From NCBI GenBank assembly GCA_017409215.1, contig JAFQTD010000023.1:1-64000 (forward strand): 64,000 nucleotides of DNA, written 5' to 3'. Below are positions 60,401 through 64,000 of the stretch, piece after piece. This stretch comes from Alphaproteobacteria bacterium. GTDB taxonomy: Bacteria > Pseudomonadota > Alphaproteobacteria > Rs-D84. Within the stretch, counting starts at the first letter, position 1; each line of letters begins with the position of its first letter. Below the pieces are notes generated by a model that saw only the letters and a program-made list of their open reading frames with translations, searched no databases and was not told where the DNA came from. A program made the position numbers and the translations under genes.

Positions 60401-60993
60401 CAGACAATGATGGCGTAATACCGGTAACAGATACAGCATGGTTTCCAACAGAAGATGCAACAAATCGTATCGAAGAATTCGTTGCAAAGGTTTGGGGGCA
60501 AGACAAGCTACAGGAAAACCTGAACTTTATCGCTAATGCATTGGGTGGCAAGCCAACCGAAACTGCATCCGAGGCAATACGCAGATATATGCTGGATGGA
60601 TTCTATAAAGACCATACAAGCCGTTACCAAAAAAGACCAATTTACTGGATGTTCAGTTCTGGTAAAAACCACGCATTTGATTGCCTGGTTTACATGCACA
60701 GAATAAATTCACAAACACTGGCCCGTATTAGAACGCAGTTTGTAATCAAACTGATTGACCAGATGCAGACCCAGTTAAACGCATTACAGGATGCAATTGC
60801 GGCGACAACCAGTGCATCAGAACAACGACAGATGAACAAAGATGCCACACGTCTGCAAAAACAATTACAGGAATTATTAGAATATGATGAAAAGCTGAAC
60901 CATGCAATTAACCAGAAGATTGAAATTGATCTGGACGATGGCTTCAAACAGAACTATCCAAAATTCACAGGATTGGTTGCAAAAGTTGCATAA
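57445..60993 (+). CDS. pglX: BREX adenine-specific DNA methyltransferase PglX
   Basis: N6-adenine methyltransferase of 1182 aa that marks host DNA and is also required for phage exclusion. Motif I DPACGSG (305-311) and catalytic NPPY (481-484) are intact. The target-recognition region (about 600-850) is encoded by AT-richer DNA (about 59280-59980) than the flanks, suggesting exchange of specificity modules. A run of eight G (59553-59560) encodes part of YNKGGDFRKWYGN; slippage there would truncate the protein and switch the system off. In the sequence given the frame is open (ON). Confidence 0.93.
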   Translation: MTTMNTNQLKTYAAQARKDFMAAVAAKAARYGIMPDQNLPCQESGDYLLIGGNAYPRSIKPAYQGVLSKIEKIGYAEAINEIAYTWFNRMIALRYMELHGMLSHGYQIIGNPDRPEIMQNAATLDMPGLDRNKVTDMLLDGTKDEQLYAYLLQVQLNELNKVIPGLFEKIDDPTNLLMPDGLIMADSIRAKMAELDPSNFDQIEVIGWLYQFYIAEQKDILMDAGKAYKKEEIPAVTQLFTPNWIVKYMIQNSLGAKWLETYPDSPLKSKMEFYIEPAKQTTDVQAELDRVKDKSIDPETLTVIDPACGSGHILVEAYDLLRDIYLERGYALRDIPELILKNNLYGIDIDKRAAQLATFALSMKAAQDNPRLLGKTIPVNIIDIVESNGLDADAIANTLSTRDVSAETIKSLMDNFENAQTYGSLIKIKHELTGKLDDISELLDKAETTGDMLKREYASQLKPFVKQATYLAKKYDVVVANPPYMGSKGQNALLKAFLAENYNDVKADLFAAFIDQNLFLTKSNGKLGFMTPFVWMFIASYETLRTKIIEQYDLSTLIQLEYSGFDGATVPICTFTVSKQHVENKTNCFIRLSDFKGASNQAPKTLEAIQNRNCGWFYETQPTKFEKIPGTPIAYWIGENIRESFSKFSRLGEIAEPRQGMATSDNNRFLRLWFEVSANNVLYDCPNAEKARTSGKRWFPYNKGGDFRKWYGNQEYLVNWENDGKEIRNFTDQSGRLLSRPQNTQYFFRPSITWSFVSSAYFGVRYSPQGFCFDVGGSSVFPDENQIFKITSLLCSKLSFRFLTICNPTLNFQVGNVASIPYAEPSSTAEQIGKTLIGLSRVDWNSYETSWNFERLPMLMDAFRKDTVAASYAAWREQNAADIAETKRLEEENNRLFIDAYGLQDEITPDVPIEQITLTVNPRYRYKADATDAELEERFKADSIKELISYIIGCYMGRYSLDQIGLVYANANNDGFDHSKYQTIPADNDGVIPVTDTAWFPTEDATNRIEEFVAKVWGQDKLQENLNFIANALGGKPTETASEAIRRYMLDGFYKDHTSRYQKRPIYWMFSSGKNHAFDCLVYMHRINSQTLARIRTQFVIKLIDQMQTQLNALQDAIAATTSASEQRQMNKDATRLQKQLQELLEYDEKLNHAINQKIEIDLDDGFKQNYPKFTGLVAKVA

Positions 60994-61007
60994 TATAGGA
61001 ACGAGAG

Positions 61008-63599
61008 ATGAATGAAACACAGATAAAGCAAGCATTACAAAAATACTTCGAGGACAACCGCATCGTTTTGTGGTATGACGATAATGCTGAGTTTTCAGAA
61101 CTGGTTGCTGAGATTGATTATGTGAAAGTAATCAATCTAAAAGAAATACCGGCACTGCAAGCACGTGTAATGTTTGATGTTGATAACCCAACAGAAAAGT
61201 TCCTGTTGTATGCACCATTTCCAAAGCCAGAATATACACATGATTGGTTCCTGGATGTATCCAAATACGCCCCGATATTCAAGACAGATGCAGCAACACT
61301 GATAATGAATGATTTAGGCCTGGGGGACCGACCAGAGCTGTTTACATACTTCAGTAAACGTAAACGCTTCTTTGCAGAAAAAAATCGTATGGCAAAGTTC
61401 AAATCAACAATGGGAACATACGACCTATGTCCAGAAAACATGGACCTTGCAATGCTGGCAATTGACACCAAGGCTGCAAGTGTAGATGTCTTTGCTATGC
61501 TGATATCGCTGCTTTGTGACTGGGTTGAGGGCGAGGAATGTGATTTGGATACGCCATCAGATGCGTGGAAAACCATTGAAAAACATCAAATGACAGATGG
61601 GTTCTGGAATTGGATGAATATATCCTTTGGATACCAATCGGAGGAACCGAACATCAAGGACTTTGTGCTTAGATTGTTTGCAACAGATGTTTTGAGCTGC
61701 TTTAAGGGCGAAAAGAAACCCAAAGCCATAACAGCATTACAATTGCCAAAAGCAGATAATGCATTTGTGTGTCTTGGAAAATGGCGTGACAGCACATCGC
61801 AGAGAGCAAAGTATGATGAATTCTCGCATCAGGTGGAGGAGTTACTGAAAGTAAAATCATGGGATGTAACAGAAGACCCAGATGCGTGGACCAACGTTGT
61901 GACGTTCCGCACGATAGAAAACAAACTTCTGGCATATATTACTGATGCCGTAGTTAGCGCAACTGGAATGTTGGAAACTGAATACTACGAAGATTTCATC
62001 CGTGAACGACAGCATGGATATTGGGCAAGCCAGACACATCAGGAACAAAAGTTCTACAACATGTATAATGCGATACTGGATGCCTGTTCCATGGCGGCAC
62101 TGATAAATTCTAACGCAGATAAGCTGACCACGTTGTCAGACCTTCCAACACTGTACAAGGCATACACAGGTGAATTGTATAAGATTGACTATCATTACAG
62201 ACACGCAATCCAAAATATCAAGTTAGTAGCAAGCACAAGTCCAATCGTAACAGCTGTGTTGGACTTTGTTGAAAAATTATACTGCCACAACTTTATAGAC
62301 GTATTGGGCGTAAGAATAAACGACATAGTGGACTTTGCGTTGGCACAAAATTGGAAAGTGCCAGAGATCTCCAGACAGGTGGATTTTTATAGTAGATATA
62401 TCAGTCCAATTGCAGACAAAGACGAAAAAGCGTTTGTAATCATCAGCGATGGTATGCGTTATGAAATTGCAGATGAGTTAGCAAGAGTAATTAACGCAAA
62501 GAACCGGCTGACAGCAAATATTGGGTCTATGTTGGGTGTTTTGCCATCTTATACTGCGCTGGGAATGGCCGCTTTGTTGCCGCATAAAACATTATCGTAT
62601 AATGCAAACAATGATGTTCTGATTGACGGAAAGTCCACAACTGGTATAGATAGTAGATCAAGAATCCTATCAGCTGTTAAGGGTACGGCAATAACATTTG
62701 ATGAATTCAGAAAGATGACCAGAGAACAGGGTCGTGATTTCGTAAAACAATACAACGTTATTTACATATATCATAACCAGATTGATGCCACAGGCGACCA
62801 ACAAAAAACAGAAGAACAGGTTTTTGCAGCAACGGAAACATCAATACAGGATATCGCAGATATGGTCTCATTCATGGCAAATAACTATAGTGCGAAAAAG
62901 ATATTCATAACAGCCGATCACGGATTCTTGTTCCAGTATCAACCACGCACAGCAATAGACCAGACCAAGGCGGAAAAACCAGATGAATCAGCGGTATTCA
63001 AGAAACGCTATTCATACGGCAAGGGATTGGCAAGATTTCCTAATTCTCTGTACGGTTCAACAGAAACAACCGCCAAAACAGATGCCGATGGATCCGTCAC
63101 ATTCAATGTCCCATGTGGTGCCAATGTATATAATTTTATAGGTGGCTCAAGATTTGTCCATGGTGGTGCAATGCCCCAGGAAATCATTGTGCCATTGATA
63201 CAGATACAACAAAAAGTATATGGTAAAGCAAAAGAGGCGGCAAGGGTTCAAGATGTAGGTGTGACATTTATGGCTGCACCTGCACGAATAACAAACAAAA
63301 TCCAAAGTTTCAGACTTATACAGACAGATGCAGTAAATGATAAAAATCAGCCTGCAGAAATAAAGGTTGCCGTCTATGAGGATGAAACCATGAACAACCC
63401 AATAACAAATGTTGTAAATATGACATTTGATAGCGAGTCTGCAAACATGGATGAAAGAATACAAGTGGCCACACTGACCTTGATCAGCAAGCCATATGAC
63501 AAGAAAAAGGATTATTTTTTGCGTATCACAAATACAAATGATATAATCCTATCAGAGTATAACGTTAAAATAGATTTGGTGTACGATGATGAATTCTAA
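61008..63599 (+). CDS. pglZ: BREX alkaline-phosphatase-fold protein PglZ
   Basis: Protein of 863 aa. The phosphatase-superfamily core shows FVIISDGMRYEIADEL with metal-binding Asp 481 and FITADHGFLFQY with Asp 637-His 638. An N-terminal helical region and a C-terminal beta-rich region follow the PglZ pattern. It forms the hallmark component of all BREX types. The end overlaps the brxL start by 14 nt. Confidence 0.92.
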   Translation: MNETQIKQALQKYFEDNRIVLWYDDNAEFSELVAEIDYVKVINLKEIPALQARVMFDVDNPTEKFLLYAPFPKPEYTHDWFLDVSKYAPIFKTDAATLIMNDLGLGDRPELFTYFSKRKRFFAEKNRMAKFKSTMGTYDLCPENMDLAMLAIDTKAASVDVFAMLISLLCDWVEGEECDLDTPSDAWKTIEKHQMTDGFWNWMNISFGYQSEEPNIKDFVLRLFATDVLSCFKGEKKPKAITALQLPKADNAFVCLGKWRDSTSQRAKYDEFSHQVEELLKVKSWDVTEDPDAWTNVVTFRTIENKLLAYITDAVVSATGMLETEYYEDFIRERQHGYWASQTHQEQKFYNMYNAILDACSMAALINSNADKLTTLSDLPTLYKAYTGELYKIDYHYRHAIQNIKLVASTSPIVTAVLDFVEKLYCHNFIDVLGVRINDIVDFALAQNWKVPEISRQVDFYSRYISPIADKDEKAFVIISDGMRYEIADELARVINAKNRLTANIGSMLGVLPSYTALGMAALLPHKTLSYNANNDVLIDGKSTTGIDSRSRILSAVKGTAITFDEFRKMTREQGRDFVKQYNVIYIYHNQIDATGDQQKTEEQVFAATETSIQDIADMVSFMANNYSAKKIFITADHGFLFQYQPRTAIDQTKAEKPDESAVFKKRYSYGKGLARFPNSLYGSTETTAKTDADGSVTFNVPCGANVYNFIGGSRFVHGGAMPQEIIVPLIQIQQKVYGKAKEAARVQDVGVTFMAAPARITNKIQSFRLIQTDAVNDKNQPAEIKVAVYEDETMNNPITNVVNMTFDSESANMDERIQVATLTLISKPYDKKKDYFLRITNTNDIILSEYNVKIDLVYDDEF

Positions 63600-64000
63600 T
63601 ACTGAAACACGTGATTTGAATCAATTGCTGAATGCGAACTTTGCTGGCAAGGTAGTTCGCAAGGATTTGACTAAACTGATTAAAGAGGGGGCAAATGTTC
63701 CTATCTATGTACTGGAATACCTGCTGGGAATGTATTGCGCATCGGATGACAATGATGTCATAGAGCAAGGACTGGAACGGGTAAAACAAGTTCTGGCACA
63801 GAACTATGTGCGCCCTGACGAGGCAGAAAAGGTAAAATCCAAAATCAAAGAGGCAGGTGCATACAAAATCATAGACAAGGTAGAAGTTAAGCTGAACGAG
63901 CATAAGAATTGCTATGAGGCAACATTGTCTAACATAGGATTGAAAGGCGTTCGTATACCGGATGCGCTGGTCCTGAAATATGAAAAATTGTTTGTTGGTG
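63586..64000 (+). CDS. brxL: BREX Lon-like protein BrxL (cut by window edge)
   Basis: About 138 N-terminal residues are visible: LNQLLNANFAGKVVRKDLTKLIKEGANVPIYVLEYLLGMYCASDDND..., the standard BrxL start. BrxL is a AAA+ Lon-like DNA-binding hexamer. Start at 63586 or the next in-frame ATG 63589. Its presence as the sixth gene defines the system as type I BREX. The ATPase part lies outside the window. Confidence 0.9.
   Translation, partial: MMNSNTETRDLNQLLNANFAGKVVRKDLTKLIKEGANVPIYVLEYLLGMYCASDDNDVIEQGLERVKQVLAQNYVRPDEAEKVKSKIKEAGAYKIIDKVEVKLNEHKNCYEATLSNIGLKGVRIPDALVLKYEKLFVG

Larger units (their letters stand above)
21307..64000. mobile_element. Composite integrated island (right end outside window)
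   Basis: From just after tRNA-Asn to the window edge the genes are of accessory type: excisionase, tyrosine recombinase, phage-like small genes, a tRNA-Trp/TrpRS operon, UvrX/YolD, a prophage remnant, three DNA methyltransferases, a PLD nuclease and BREX. Codon use and product types differ from the chromosomal part. Exact attachment sites were not identified; the left end is somewhere in 21307-21685 and the right end lies beyond the window. It may be several elements in tandem. Confidence 0.7.

Overview
The window looks like the chromosome of a moderately AT-rich Gram-negative alphaproteobacterium, possibly a host- or gut-associated lineage. The evidence is a short bacterial-type prolyl-tRNA synthetase, an OlsB/OlsA ornithine-lipid pair, LpxI, ParC, HemW, several signal-peptide beta-barrel proteins, and palindromic spacers of the 'tcctgtgg...ccacagga' kind that I associate from memory with alphaproteobacteria. 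The genus cannot be fixed from the sequence alone.

Left part (1-21.3 kb) is ordinary chromosome. A minus-strand operon carries olsB, olsA and two prolyl-tRNA synthetases of different phylogenetic types in tandem. Then come a lytic transglycosylase, a large beta-barrel protein, hemW, an M13 peptidase, a repeat-rich spacer, a BspA/PKD-like surface protein, parC, an RlmD/TrmA-type methyltransferase, two small beta-barrels, lpxI, a small PLD-family nuclease, an aminoglycoside-phosphotransferase-like kinase, a DUF488 protein and tRNA-Asn. Three leader RNAs in this part (33-140 plus; 12574-12818 minus; 19207-19394 minus) share one a/b/c/d attenuator layout, and the two complete ones share a 13-nt core inside a covarying stem.

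Right part (about 21.4 kb to the window end) is a composite mobile island. It starts with an excisionase-like HTH gene and a tyrosine recombinase, followed by small phage-type genes. Next is an isolated operon of unusual content: a strong promoter, tRNA-Trp, an NAD-binding protein, TrpRS, a PEP-synthase-like/CYTH fusion, a SAM-hydroxide-adenosyltransferase-family protein, a second TrpRS and a B12-binding-type radical SAM enzyme, closed by a terminator. I regard this operon as the best candidate for an undescribed system. A Firmicutes-like UvrX/YolD repair pair follows.

A prophage remnant (about 37.4-50.4 kb) has lambda-type packaging genes (Nu1, A, W, B) and P2-type tail genes (T C-terminal part, U, X, D) plus lysis genes, but everything between portal and tape measure is missing, so it should not make virions. 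Three DNA methyltransferases lie in or beside it. An exported PLD nuclease and an EcoRI-type methyltransferase come next. The right end is a type I BREX phage-defence operon (brxA, brxB, brxC, pglX, pglZ, and brxL cut by the window edge), with a G8 tract inside pglX that could cause phase variation.
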